Shown: in pieces, positions 8,284-16,993 of the stretch | Layout of the letters: the number at the start of each line of letters is the position of its first letter | How positions within the stretch are numbered: position 1 is the first letter of the stretch | Assembly: GCA_964473105.1 (NCBI GenBank) | Contig: CAYYNQ010000072.1 | Location: 1-34,176 of the forward strand | From: CAYYNQ01 sp964473105 | Lineage (GTDB): Bacteria; Sumerlaeota; Sumerlaeia; MVZB01 | Reading direction: 5' to 3' | Length of the DNA: 34,176 nt | Notes under the pieces: generated by a model | Databases searched by the model: none | The model's input: only the letters and a program-made list of their open reading frames with translations | What the model was told of the DNA's origin: nothing | Translations under genes and position numbers: made by a program

Positions 8284-10227
8284 ATGACACAAGATATATC
8301 ATATCAAGGTCTTGCAAGAAAATATCGCCCCATCACATTTGAGGATCTGGTGGGCCAGAAACAGGTTTCGGCGTCTCTCCAGAAGGCCCTGAAATCGAAG
8401 CGTGTTGCCCATGGACACATCCTCGCGGGGCCTAGGGGATCGGGCAAGACGACATCGGCCCGCATTCTAGCCATGGGGCTTAACTGCGAGTCGGGCCCAA
8501 CCCCCTCCCCATGTGGTCATTGCTCCCAGTGCGAGGCTGTCATCAACGGCAGCAACATGGATGTCATCGAGATCGATGCGGCCAGCAATACCGGCGTCGA
8601 CAATATGCGTGAACTGCTCGAGAGGGTCATCAATGTCCCGTTTGCCGCCCGCCGCAAGGTCTATATCATTGATGAAGTGCATATGCTGTCAATTGCATCC
8701 TTCAACGCGCTGCTCAAGACCCTGGAAGAACCCCCTCCCAATGTTGTATTCATCCTTGCAACCACCGAACTGGAGAAAGTTCCGGAAACAGTGCGAAGCC
8801 GCTGTGTTCTGCATGCCTTTCAGCGGCTGGGATCGGATGATATCGCGGGTCGGTTGGCGCAGGTTGTCGAGAAAGAGGGGGTGTCATTCGATGGAGATAA
8901 GGCGGGTGAAATCTACCAATTGATCGGCAACTCGGTTGACGGCGGCATGCGTGATGCCCTGGTGATTCTCGATCAGGTTATTGCCTTGGGCGAGGACAAC
9001 AACCCGCTTGATGCCACGCGTTCCCTGCTCGGTATCGTGGACCGCCAATCCATCCAAAACTGCACTGACTGGCTGAACCAGGGTGACATCCAATCCCTGC
9101 TCAATCTGATTCATGAACTCATCAGCCGTGGACGGAATCTTGAGCGGTTTATCAAGTGCTTGGTCGGTTATATGCGTGACCTGATGCTGATTCAGGCCGG
9201 CGCCGATGACTCGCTGATCTCATCTGCCGGTGAAGGGCTGAAATTCGCAAAGGATCAGGCGTCAGGTATTCCACCTGCAAGGCTTTTCAACATCATCCAA
9301 CAGCTTTTCAACCTGGAAGAGAACTTGAAATCCTCCACACAGATACGGTTTCTGATCGAATTCACATTTATCCGGCTGGCCACGATCCAACCGCTGGTCC
9401 CGGTTGATCAAATCATCAGCCGCATCAACGCAATACCCCAACAGGCACTCGACCCACCCCCCAATGAACGCCAAACGCAGGAGGGTTCCACGCAAAGATC
9501 GGGACGGGTTATCGACCGGGCAGATTTGCAATCGGATCCACCCCCATCAAAACCGCCGATTCTGAAGAATGTCATGTTGGATTCAACTCCGGGCGCAAAT
9601 GTCGATCCCGACGGCATGGAACTGGATGATGAGACAGTGGATAACAACGGCGGTGCGGATCCATCTGCCCTGATCCTGAAACTCAAATCACACCTGCCCG
9701 ACTCGATGCGATATCTCGACCGTTATCTTCGACAGGTTGTTGACATCGTCGTTGAGGCAGGCACGGTAAAACTCGTCTGGCCGCAAAAGGAATGCATGGC
9801 GCAGGAGATGGTCGAAAGGAAGGAACATCTTCAGGCGCTACAATCGGCATTTACCAAAATCACGGGTGATCGGGTCCGGATCGTCCATCTAGCTTCGGAA
9901 TACGAGCCGTCAGGAACCACCCCGAAGGGTTCAAATTCCCGGGCGTTACCAGCCAGACCGGATCCGAATGTCCACGTACCAACCGGTCCCGTCTTGGCTG
10001 ATGGCGGAATGATCCGTTCCGAATACGCGGAGCCAGATATGGATCTGCCCGAAGATACCGGGATCGCAAATCCCCGGAGGGAGGTTGAAAAGGACGCGAC
10101 CGACATGGCCCGGACCTTCATCAACACGCAACCGGATGCCGAATCCAGAATCCGGATGCTGTGCGACATGTTGAATGCAAAACTGGTTGATCAGGAGGGA
10201 CGGCCCATCAAAGTCCAGGGGACTTAG
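8284..10227 (+). CDS. dnaX: DNA polymerase III subunit gamma/tau (clamp loader ATPase)
   Basis: The clamp-loader ATPase that opens and loads the sliding clamp and, in long forms, bridges polymerase and helicase. Read from ATG 8284 it begins MTQDISYQGLARKYRP, the usual DnaX start, and has AGAAGGA 6 nt upstream; an upstream TTG (8242) and ATG (8260) are in frame but lack this. Visible motifs are Walker A GPRGSGKTT (49-57), zinc cysteines C68/C77/C80/C83, Walker B/DEVH (130-133) and the SRC sensor motif (172-174). AAA+ and collar domains fill about 1-370. After that comes a polar linker (~380-470), then a tau-like C-terminal domain. I saw no obvious A-rich slippery site that would make a short gamma form. 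The tail overlaps the convergent ftsB-like gene by 20 bp. Confidence 0.95.
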   Translation: MTQDISYQGLARKYRPITFEDLVGQKQVSASLQKALKSKRVAHGHILAGPRGSGKTTSARILAMGLNCESGPTPSPCGHCSQCEAVINGSNMDVIEIDAASNTGVDNMRELLERVINVPFAARRKVYIIDEVHMLSIASFNALLKTLEEPPPNVVFILATTELEKVPETVRSRCVLHAFQRLGSDDIAGRLAQVVEKEGVSFDGDKAGEIYQLIGNSVDGGMRDALVILDQVIALGEDNNPLDATRSLLGIVDRQSIQNCTDWLNQGDIQSLLNLIHELISRGRNLERFIKCLVGYMRDLMLIQAGADDSLISSAGEGLKFAKDQASGIPPARLFNIIQQLFNLEENLKSSTQIRFLIEFTFIRLATIQPLVPVDQIISRINAIPQQALDPPPNERQTQEGSTQRSGRVIDRADLQSDPPPSKPPILKNVMLDSTPGANVDPDGMELDDETVDNNGGADPSALILKLKSHLPDSMRYLDRYLRQVVDIVVEAGTVKLVWPQKECMAQEMVERKEHLQALQSAFTKITGDRVRIVHLASEYEPSGTTPKGSNSRALPARPDPNVHVPTGPVLADGGMIRSEYAEPDMDLPEDTGIANPRREVEKDATDMARTFINTQPDAESRIRMLCDMLNAKLVDQEGRPIKVQGT

Positions 10228-10651
10228 GCGCCGGACCGGCCAAGGAACTATCAGGGACCATTCTCCGGCCCGACATGTCATCATCCTCCATGACAGCCCC
10301 CCCGCCAATATCGTCAGGGTCCTCAATCACGAGAATCCGCTCCCCCCTGCGAATCATGTATAACTGCTCACGAATGGCCTTCTCGGCCTGAAAACCACCG
10401 TTTTTAAGGGCCCGCTGCTCCCTGTCCAGCTTATGCTGCTGGCCTTCAAGGCGCTCAACTAACATTCTCAACTTATAGAGCCGGTCACGGGTCCCAAAAT
10501 ATTCATGAAGTTTGGAATAATTCATCCAGACCCAGAGTATGCTCAGGACAAGCAGGCAGGAAAGCCACCGGATCAGAAATATAGGACGCAGCCAGCGTAA
10601 AAACCCAATCAACATCCCGCGCACAAGACCATCCTCCACATCTGTCGACAT
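10208..10651 (-). CDS. ftsB: FtsB/DivIC-type septum formation initiator
   Basis: A small bitopic division protein that normally joins FtsL and FtsQ to activate septal peptidoglycan synthesis. The order fits FtsB: basic N-terminus, a single membrane helix at about 24-42 (PIFLIRWLSCLLVLSILWVW), a leucine/glutamine-rich coiled coil at about 55-90 (LYKLRMLVERLEGQQHKLDRE), and the conserved end IREQLYMIRRGERILVIE. At 147 residues it is longer than the usual ~100 because of an extended N-terminus and ~35 polar C-terminal residues after ILVIE. The ATG at 10651 lacks a clear ribosome site; the ATG at 10615 (residue 13) would give a more typical length. It converges with dnaX. The sequence is weakly conserved in this family, so the call rests on layout and the ILVIE-type end. 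Confidence 0.72.
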   Translation of the reverse strand: MSTDVEDGLVRGMLIGFLRWLRPIFLIRWLSCLLVLSILWVWMNYSKLHEYFGTRDRLYKLRMLVERLEGQQHKLDREQRALKNGGFQAEKAIREQLYMIRRGERILVIEDPDDIGGGAVMEDDDMSGRRMVPDSSLAGPAPKSPGL

Positions 10652-11016
10652 ACCGGGGGGACCTGGAGAGGGGGCTCAGTCACCCGGTCCAGCAGGGGCG
10701 ATCGGGCCGATGGTCGGTCAACCCGAGTAAAGGGAATTATCCTGCAGTGAATTCGGGTAAGCAACCGATTTCTGTGCGAAAGCAAAAATACACCGCCTGA
10801 AAGTTAATCAAGATACGCACGAGGCCCCGACCGTAAAAACGGTTTCCAACCCCGCCCCTCTAGCATCAGTGGGCTGTCCATGGGATTTCGGACTTCGGCC
10901 CCACGCAAGATTAGCCTTGACAGGCCATGCTTGATAAGTCAATTGATGTTGGCTGATGCCGACCGGGCACAAGTACGAAATCCACCGGAAGTCCAGACTG
11001 GATTGTTCAAAAACCA
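10652..11016. other. Divergent intergenic region ftsB-like / topA
   Basis: 365 bp with no convincing gene. It contains the ftsB-side promoter candidate listed separately and a small hairpin ACCGT-AAAA-ACGGT at 10830-10843. There is also a TTGACA hexamer at 10915-10920 toward topA, but no good -10 element follows at the right spacing. The topA ATG has no clear Shine-Dalgarno. Confidence 0.45.
10736..10764 (-). promoter_or_regulatory. Promoter candidate for the ftsB-like gene
   Basis: On the minus strand, TTGCTT (10764-10759), a 17-bp spacer and GATAAT (10741-10736) resemble a sigma70 promoter. The -10 matches five of six bases; the -35 matches only three. The leader would be about 78 nt. Confidence 0.35.
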
Positions 11017-13800
11017 ATGACGAACGGGAAAATACCGAAGAAAAACCCCCGAAAAAATGCGGCGAAGAAAAAACCCGCAGGCCGGGGGGCGGCAACATCC
11101 GACAGTAAACTGATCATTGTTGAATCGCCGGCCAAGGCCCGGACCATCTCACGGTTCCTGGGTCAGGATTACATCGTCGAGGCCAGCTTCGGACACATCC
11201 GCGACCTGCCTGCCTCGGCCAGTGAGATCCCAGATGAGGTAAAGGGTAAACCTTGGGCACGCTTGGGCGTTGATCCCGAGAATGATTTCAAGCCTGTCTA
11301 TGTCGAGTCCAAGGACAGCCACAAACGGATCAGTGCACTGAAAAAGAAGGTCAAGAATGCAGGGGAGCTCTTGCTGGCAACGGACGAGGACCGCGAGGGG
11401 GAATCGATCGCCTGGCACTTGCTCGAGACGCTGGGCCGAAAAATACCTTATAAGCGGATCACGTTTCACGAAATCACCCGCGGGGCCATCGAAAACGCTC
11501 TGGACAACCCGTATGATGAAATCAACACGAGGCTGGTTCAGGCCCAGGAAAGCCGGCGCATTCTGGACCGTTTGTTCGGATACAAGCTCTCGCCGATCAT
11601 CTGGAAGAAGGTTCGCCCGAAGCTCAGCGCCGGACGGGTCCAGAGTGTTGCAGTCAGGCTAATCGAGGAGCGCGAAGAAGAGCGTCGGGCCTTCAGGCAG
11701 GCCACCTACTGGGATATCGAGGCCCGGATGGAAGCCGATGAACAGGAATTCAAGACCCAACTCATCCAGATTGGCGACCAGAGAATATGCAGCGGCAAGG
11801 ATTTTGACGCATCGACAGGAAACCTCAAGAAAGATTCAAGGGCGATCGTACTGGACGAGCGATCTGCAAGGGACAGGCTCGATGCGTGCATGGAAAACCT
11901 CCCTTGGCATGTCAGCCAGATCCAGAAAAAGGAAACCCAGCAGCGTCCGGCCCCGCCATTCACCACCTCAACACTTCAACAAGCAGCCAGTTCAAGGCTG
12001 AAGCTGACGCCCCGACAGAGCATGATGATTGCACAGCGGCTTTACGAGGGCATCGACCTGGGCGGGGAGGAACGGGAAGGCCTGATCACATACATGCGGA
12101 CCGACTCCGTGACATTGAGCGAAAAGGCCCTGAAGGAATCGTCCGAATTCATCGGAAGAACCTATGGCAGTGACTATTGTGGCGAATCGCGGCGTTACAA
12201 GACGAAGTCCAAGTCAGCCCAGGAGGCACACGAAGCCATAAGGCCCACAAATTTCAGGCACACCCCGGATTCCCTCAAGGGCATTCTCAGGGGCGATGAG
12301 CTTGAGCTCTACAGCCTAATCTGGGACCGCATGATCGCCTCCCAGATGCCAAACGCCATTCTTGACAAAACAAGCGTTGATTTCCGCGTCACAATCGACA
12401 AACAGGAACACATCTACCGGGCGAACGGTTCTGTTGTACGATTCCCGGGCTACCTTAGGGCCTGGTCGGATGAACAGAGGGATTCACGTCTGCCAGCAAT
12501 ATCGGAAAAGGACGAGGTACATTCCCCTTCCACTGGAGGAACACAGCGTCTGTTACTGAAAAAACTGATGCCCATCAAGCATGAAACCAGCCCTCCCGCC
12601 CGATACACGGAGGCTTCACTTGTCCGAAAGCTGGAGGAGGAAGGTATCGGCCGACCTTCAACCTATGCTCCAACAATCTCAACAATCCAAAACCGCGAGT
12701 ATGTGATAAAGAAAAACGGCTACCTTGTTCCGAGTTGGATTGGCATGGCCGTAACGCATCTACTGAGTAAACATTTCAAGCAGTATATTGACATCAAGTT
12801 TACGGCGGGCATGGAGGAAGACCTAGATAAGATTGCCTCAGGTGAAATGGACTCAACCGAATTTCTCTCTGATTTCTACAGGGGTGCGGGCAAGAATAGA
12901 CCGGGGCTTCTGAAACAGATCGAGGGTGAACTCCCGAGGATTGAATATCCCGCCATCATCCTGGGCAACGACCCGGACACCCAGGAACCAATCCAGGTCA
13001 GGATCGGCCGAACAGCAGCCTACGTACAGCGGGGTGATGGCGGCAGCAATAACACAGCGACCCTTCCGGATGACCTGATGATTGATGAAATGACCTGCGA
13101 AAAGGCCCTCGAACTGTTGCGAGTAGGCTCGAAATCCAGAGAGCCTCTCGGCAAACATCCCGACAACGGTGAGAATATCTATGCCTTGATCGGCCCCTAC
13201 GGCCCGTATGTGCAGCTCGGTGAATCCGAAGGCAAGGAAAAACCCAAGCGTGTGAGTCTGCCCAGAGGCAAGGCGGTCGAGAGCCTGAAGTTAACGGAGG
13301 CGCTCCGGTATCTCCTGTTGCCCCGTGACCTGGGGGAGTGCCCCGATACCGGCAAGACCGTCCGGGCGGGCCTGGGCAGGTATGGCCCTTATGTCGAACG
13401 TGACCGGGTTTACCAGAAGTTGGATTCCGAGGATGAGATGTTCACGGTTCAACTGAAGGAGGCCGTCGAACGTCTGAATGCCAAAAATAAGGCAATGCTG
13501 CTGAAGGACCTCGGCGTTCACCCCGACACAGGGGAGAATCTCCAAGTCCTGAAGGGGCGTTACGGTCCCTATATCAAGCACAAGACAGTCAATGCATCCC
13601 TCCCAAAGGGGACCGATCCGGAATCGATCGACATGAAACAGGCCCTACAATACCTGGAAGAGGCATCAAGGAAAAAATCCCACAGGACCCCGAAGAAGAC
13701 GGCAGCGAAGAAAAAGACAGCCTCAAAAAAAACTTCCGCCAAAAAACCCCCGAAGAAAATCGCCCCAAAAAAAACGGCGGCGAAGAAAAAGTTTCCGTAG
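11017..13800 (+). CDS. topA: DNA topoisomerase I (type IA)
   Basis: Relaxes negative supercoils by single-strand passage. The Toprim domain starts at KLIIVESPAKAR (31-42) and holds the acidic DEDREGE motif (123-129). The catalytic tyrosine is Y359 in GLITYMRTDS. Instead of C-terminal Cys4 zinc fingers it has three Topo-C repeats of the form LGxxPDTGxxxxxxxGRYGPYV (about residues 712, 772 and 835), followed by a lysine/alanine/proline tail of about 45 residues. This layout (repeats plus basic tail, no zinc) is known from actinobacterial and other bacterial TopA. The N-terminus also has ~20 basic residues before the core. The 927-residue length fits. hslV follows after 17 bp and is probably co-transcribed. 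Confidence 0.96.
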   Translation: MTNGKIPKKNPRKNAAKKKPAGRGAATSDSKLIIVESPAKARTISRFLGQDYIVEASFGHIRDLPASASEIPDEVKGKPWARLGVDPENDFKPVYVESKDSHKRISALKKKVKNAGELLLATDEDREGESIAWHLLETLGRKIPYKRITFHEITRGAIENALDNPYDEINTRLVQAQESRRILDRLFGYKLSPIIWKKVRPKLSAGRVQSVAVRLIEEREEERRAFRQATYWDIEARMEADEQEFKTQLIQIGDQRICSGKDFDASTGNLKKDSRAIVLDERSARDRLDACMENLPWHVSQIQKKETQQRPAPPFTTSTLQQAASSRLKLTPRQSMMIAQRLYEGIDLGGEEREGLITYMRTDSVTLSEKALKESSEFIGRTYGSDYCGESRRYKTKSKSAQEAHEAIRPTNFRHTPDSLKGILRGDELELYSLIWDRMIASQMPNAILDKTSVDFRVTIDKQEHIYRANGSVVRFPGYLRAWSDEQRDSRLPAISEKDEVHSPSTGGTQRLLLKKLMPIKHETSPPARYTEASLVRKLEEEGIGRPSTYAPTISTIQNREYVIKKNGYLVPSWIGMAVTHLLSKHFKQYIDIKFTAGMEEDLDKIASGEMDSTEFLSDFYRGAGKNRPGLLKQIEGELPRIEYPAIILGNDPDTQEPIQVRIGRTAAYVQRGDGGSNNTATLPDDLMIDEMTCEKALELLRVGSKSREPLGKHPDNGENIYALIGPYGPYVQLGESEGKEKPKRVSLPRGKAVESLKLTEALRYLLLPRDLGECPDTGKTVRAGLGRYGPYVERDRVYQKLDSEDEMFTVQLKEAVERLNAKNKAMLLKDLGVHPDTGENLQVLKGRYGPYIKHKTVNASLPKGTDPESIDMKQALQYLEEASRKKSHRTPKKTAAKKKTASKKTSAKKPPKKIAPKKTAAKKKFP

Positions 13801-13817
13801 AAAGGAGACGGGAAGGC

Positions 13818-14381
13818 GTGAGATCGGATTCAGGCATGGATACGCATGGCGAGGGCCTGCACGGAACGACCATCCTGTCGGTGCGGCGTGCAGGGAGGGT
13901 CTGCATCGGCGGGGACGGACAGGTCACACTGCAGGATATGATCATCAAGGGCGGGGCACGCAAGGTTCGCCGACTGCATGATGGCAGGGTCCTAGCTGGG
14001 TTTGCAGGTGCAACAGCCGATGCAATGACCCTGTTCGAAAAGCTGGAGGGCAAACTGCAGGAGTTCAACGGAAACCTGACCCGGGCGGCTGTCGAGTTAG
14101 CCAAGGACTGGCGTACGGACCGATACCTGCGTCGTCTTGAGGCCATGATGATTGCGGCAGACAGTGTATCAACACTACTTTTATCGGGAACGGGCGATGT
14201 TCTGGAACCGGACGAGGGAGTGATCGCGATCGGTTCAGGGGGGGGGTTTGCTCTAGCTGCGGCACGCGCACTTGCCGGGAGCGAGGAGCTGACGGCAGAG
14301 GAGATCACCCATCGCAGCCTGAAAATTGCCGCGGAGATCTGTATTTACACCAATCATAACATCCTCATCGAGACGCTATAG
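13818..14381 (+). CDS. hslV: ATP-dependent protease peptidase subunit HslV
   Basis: The proteasome-like threonine peptidase that works with the HslU ATPase. The motifs are clear: GTTILSVRR with the double Thr, GGDGQVTL, ARKVRRL, GFAGATADA, SGTGDVLEPDEGVIAIGSGG and ALAAARALA. The GTG at 13818 has AAGGAG 10 nt upstream and is preferred over the ATG at 13836. It implies a 16-residue propeptide (ending LHG) removed to expose Thr17; HslV in many bacteria has only a Met or a few residues to remove, though ClpQ/CodV-type proteins also have short propeptides. It sits 17 bp behind topA, an order seen in several phyla. hslU, its usual neighbour, is not in the window. Confidence 0.94.
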   Translation: MRSDSGMDTHGEGLHGTTILSVRRAGRVCIGGDGQVTLQDMIIKGGARKVRRLHDGRVLAGFAGATADAMTLFEKLEGKLQEFNGNLTRAAVELAKDWRTDRYLRRLEAMMIAADSVSTLLLSGTGDVLEPDEGVIAIGSGGGFALAAARALAGSEELTAEEITHRSLKIAAEICIYTNHNILIETL

Positions 14382-14386
14382 AGCTG

Positions 14387-14409
14387 ACAACAACGCCATG
14401 ACCTGTTGT
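14387..14409 (+). terminator. Hairpin after hslV
   Basis: ACAACA (14387-14392) pairs perfectly with TGTTGT (14404-14409) around a 12-nt loop, six bases after the hslV stop. It is AT-rich and has no U-tract, so termination is only a possibility. Confidence 0.2.
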
Positions 14410-14531
14410 ATATCTCCCCCAGAAACAGACAGCAGCCCGTAATCCTGGAGGAGCGCTATTGCAAAAGCATCAATCATACGGGGAACGGTCCCGGCAAACA
14501 GGACCCGGATACTGGGCTGGGGGATAACAGG

Positions 14532-14990
14532 ATGGAAAAGATCATCAAGCCCGTGGGCGTTCTGTTTCTTTGTACCGGAAATTCCTGCCGAAGCCAAATG
14601 GCTGAAGGATGGACACGACATTTCCATGCAGGCATGATCAAGGCATATTCGGCCGGAATCGAGACCCATGGGCTGAACCCGTACGCAGTCCGGGTGATGG
14701 CCGAGGCGGGAGTTGACATCTCAGCTCAGACCTCACAACACATCGACGATCTCTTGGATATCGACCTGAAGCTAATCATCACGGTCTGCGACCATGCGGC
14801 CGACCACTGCCCACGGTTCCCAGGGAATATCCATGTGATCCGGAAGACATTCGACGATCCGCCACGACTTGCAGGGAGAGTCAGCGGTGAAGAGAAGATC
14901 CTGGACTGTTACCGACGAGTCAGGGATGAAATCAGGATTTATACCAGTGAGTTGCCGAGGGTCTTGAAGAGTCTTATCCGTTCATCGTGA
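14532..14990 (+). CDS. arsC: Thioredoxin-linked arsenate reductase / LMW tyrosine phosphatase family
   Basis: 152 residues with the phosphatase loop C14TGNSCR20 and a second redox pair, C86 and C93 in TVCDHAADHCP, the spacing seen in the S. aureus/B. subtilis ArsC family, where the triple-cysteine relay reduces arsenate to arsenite using thioredoxin. The FDDP motif (107-110) supplies the general acid. Plain low-molecular-weight tyrosine phosphatases lack the second pair, so arsenate reductase is the better call. The ATG at 14532 is preceded by GGGGGA 7 nt upstream; the longer frame from 14406 has no support. No arsB, arsR or acr3 is visible nearby, so it is isolated from the usual operon. It is convergent with the DCC thiol protein. 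Confidence 0.85.
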   Translation: MEKIIKPVGVLFLCTGNSCRSQMAEGWTRHFHAGMIKAYSAGIETHGLNPYAVRVMAEAGVDISAQTSQHIDDLLDIDLKLIITVCDHAADHCPRFPGNIHVIRKTFDDPPRLAGRVSGEEKILDCYRRVRDEIRIYTSELPRVLKSLIRSS

Positions 14991-15045
14991 CTTCAATATC
15001 AGCCGAAGCCCCCATAGTCTCCATGACCGGGGAGATCCCTACCAT

Positions 15046-15678
15046 TCAGTGGCGAAAGCGTTTCCTGAGGTGACACGGCACGGGAGGACATTGTTCAGAC
15101 GGCCGGGCAAACAACCGGTAGCGAATGGCCGCAACACCATCATAAATGCGGTCACGCAGGAAACAAGGAATCATCAGCGCCAAGCAGCCGACCATCTTCC
15201 ATGCACCCCCCAGTATCATCAGGATCTGGACGACAGCATCAGATCGGAAAAGCACTTCGCCACGGGACTTCATCAGAACAATGGTATCAGGCAACCCTGA
15301 CAACTTTTGACTGGACAATTCCTGCCGGATGAATTCCCCCTCAAGTGGGGAAAACAAAAATACACCCTCCCTGTCTACTGCCAGGACCAGACGCACCATC
15401 CAGTGGCAAAGCCCGCAGTTTCCGTCATAAAAAATGACAGGACCGACCTGACATCCAGGATTATCTGCCGAACCGGAAGAATATGACTCCAGTGGTTTAC
15501 CATCCGCAGGCAGCTGTCCCGAAGTTCTGTCCCCCGTGAATTCTTCGACCACTCTGGAAAGCATTTCGCAGGACATGATCCTGCCACATGCCGGGCAAGA
15601 AACATCCTTCATTTCCCTGACGACCTTCTGACTCCATTTATCCCCGCATATGGGGCAAATTAACGGCAGGATATTCAT
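15046..15678 (-). CDS. Zinc-ribbon / DCC (DUF393) thiol-oxidoreductase-like fusion
   Basis: 210 residues in two parts. Residues 1-45 form a zinc ribbon with C8xxC11 and C28xxC31 (CPICG and CPACG). Residues ~80-200 are a DUF393/DCC domain with FYDGNCGLCHWMV: D85, C88 and C91 are the conserved DxxCxxC residues that name the family of putative thiol-disulfide oxidoreductases. The later LPDTIVL and SDAVVQIL stretches are typical of the family too. Most DCC proteins are ~130 residues with no zinc ribbon, so the fusion is unusual. The ~30 residues between the domains are polar. The substrate is unknown for the family. It is convergent with arsC; both are redox-cysteine proteins, but no functional link is shown. 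The start ATG has no clear ribosome site. Confidence 0.78.
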   Translation of the reverse strand: MNILPLICPICGDKWSQKVVREMKDVSCPACGRIMSCEMLSRVVEEFTGDRTSGQLPADGKPLESYSSGSADNPGCQVGPVIFYDGNCGLCHWMVRLVLAVDREGVFLFSPLEGEFIRQELSSQKLSGLPDTIVLMKSRGEVLFRSDAVVQILMILGGAWKMVGCLALMIPCFLRDRIYDGVAAIRYRLFARPSEQCPPVPCHLRKRFRH

Positions 15679-15835
15679 GGTGTCCCGTCAGCCCCGATCA
15701 GTTGGTTTTTTCGACCTGTAAGTGATTCAGATCCGCGCTCAACGTCAGGATACACCGAAACGGTGTTATCATGGTTTTCAATATCTTTCATGAAAGTCAT
15801 CCCATGAAACATTTTCCGCCCAAATCCCGATGAAG

Positions 15836-16756
15836 TCACTGTCCGGAAAACAACTTTCGCGTCTCTTCCAGAGAATGATAACTACCGGGGATATCCTTTC
15901 TGAACCCACCGAGTTGAACGACCCTGTCATGCAGACGTAAAGCCAGGTCCTTCCTGGCTGAACCCATGGTTGATGACCTTTTGTCCGGGGTCATGCCAGA
16001 TCCGGTCCCGGGGTCATGATAGATTGGGTCACCAAATCGCACTTCAACTTCAACCCCCTTCAGGCCCAAGAGCCTCCAAGCATGTTTCGCGAAGCTAATG
16101 TCCTTCCAAAATGCAACATCATCCTCCACCGTCAAACCTTCACGGGTTGTTCTCCATACCAGCGAAACTGGAACGATCGGATATGCACCCTCCATGGCTG
16201 GTTGCAGCATGGACGGCAGAAACGGCCGGACCCAGTTTCCCTGGCTGGTTGTACCCTCAAGAAAAACCGCAACCGATTGCCCTTGTTTCAATTTTTCGCC
16301 GATATGCATGATAGTCTGGCGCAGGCTTTTGGAGCGTACACGACTGACAAACGGATGCTCCATAGCACGAATGACAGCACCAATTAACGGCCATTTTGCG
16401 ATCTCCCCCTTGGGTACGAAAAAAGTCCCCGCAGAGGCCAGAAGTACCGGGATATCACCATAGGTGACGTGATTAGGCGTAAGAAGTGAACCGGGATGAG
16501 GACGGTTTCCGGTCACCGTCATATTCCAGTCGAGAATCCTCATGCTGCAACGCGCCCAAAAGCTCTGCCAGTAAATTGCGAGCCGCAGTCGTCTCCGAGT
16601 GTCGCGGATGAACAGTCGCTGCATAAGATAGGCTGATGTAATGCTGTACAGAATCAGGGTGATGAGCAGAAGTCTGAAACCGGCCCGGAAGGGATTGGAC
16701 CAAGCCCGTCTCGGCAGACTCATTGTTGTATCCGGATCAGGCATGATCACTTGCAA
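15836..16756 (-). CDS. PlsC-type 1-acylglycerol-3-phosphate acyltransferase-like protein
   Basis: A membrane acyltransferase expected to acylate a lysolipid. The N-terminal helix is at about 27-48. Motif I is NHVTYGD (95-101), which keeps the H(x4)D catalytic pair H96/D101. Motif III is FLEGTTS (165-171) in place of the common FPEGTRS, and motif IV is IVPVSLVW (193-201). The Pro-to-Leu and Arg-to-Thr changes in motif III make the exact substrate uncertain (lysophosphatidate, ornithine lipid or another acceptor). The TTG at 16756 has GAGGG 6 nt upstream; ATGs at residues 5 and 12 are alternatives without one. It diverges from cysE. PssA at the left end is the only other phospholipid gene in the window. 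Confidence 0.83.
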   Translation of the reverse strand: MQVIMPDPDTTMSLPRRAWSNPFRAGFRLLLITLILYSITSAYLMQRLFIRDTRRRLRLAIYWQSFWARCSMRILDWNMTVTGNRPHPGSLLTPNHVTYGDIPVLLASAGTFFVPKGEIAKWPLIGAVIRAMEHPFVSRVRSKSLRQTIMHIGEKLKQGQSVAVFLEGTTSQGNWVRPFLPSMLQPAMEGAYPIVPVSLVWRTTREGLTVEDDVAFWKDISFAKHAWRLLGLKGVEVEVRFGDPIYHDPGTGSGMTPDKRSSTMGSARKDLALRLHDRVVQLGGFRKDIPGSYHSLEETRKLFSGQ

Positions 16757-16993
16757 CCGCTTCCCTCATCCTCGACAAGCCGGATATATCCCCTGAAATC
16801 CCGGGATCCAGGCCTGCATCGTCCTCCGATTTCTCCCAGCATGAACATCAAGCCGGGCAAGCATGAAACCGGGTTTGCTCGGCTCATTATGCTTGGAATC
16901 CGGCAATGGAGTCACGGTTATTCTTTGATTCCCTCCTTGAATCCATACCCGGAGTATGTTGCAGTATCCGCATGTTGTCCCTGGAGTAAACTC

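Noticed and set aside
9925..9950. tRNA T-arm-like string GGGTTCAAATTCCC
   Set aside because: It is inside dnaX; no cloverleaf can be drawn around it.
13675..13797. A-rich tandem-like repeat (AAGAAGACGGCAGCGAAG-type)
   Set aside because: It is the codon pattern of the Lys/Ala tail of TopA, not a separate repeat element.
13589..14308. Long open frame (239 codons) on the minus strand across the topA end and hslV
   Set aside because: It lies opposite two certain genes and is serine/arginine/proline-rich as expected of an antisense shadow.
14406..14531. 42-residue N-terminal extension of the ArsC-like protein
   Set aside because: The family starts at the VLFLCTGNSCRS region, and the ATG at 14532 has the ribosome site.
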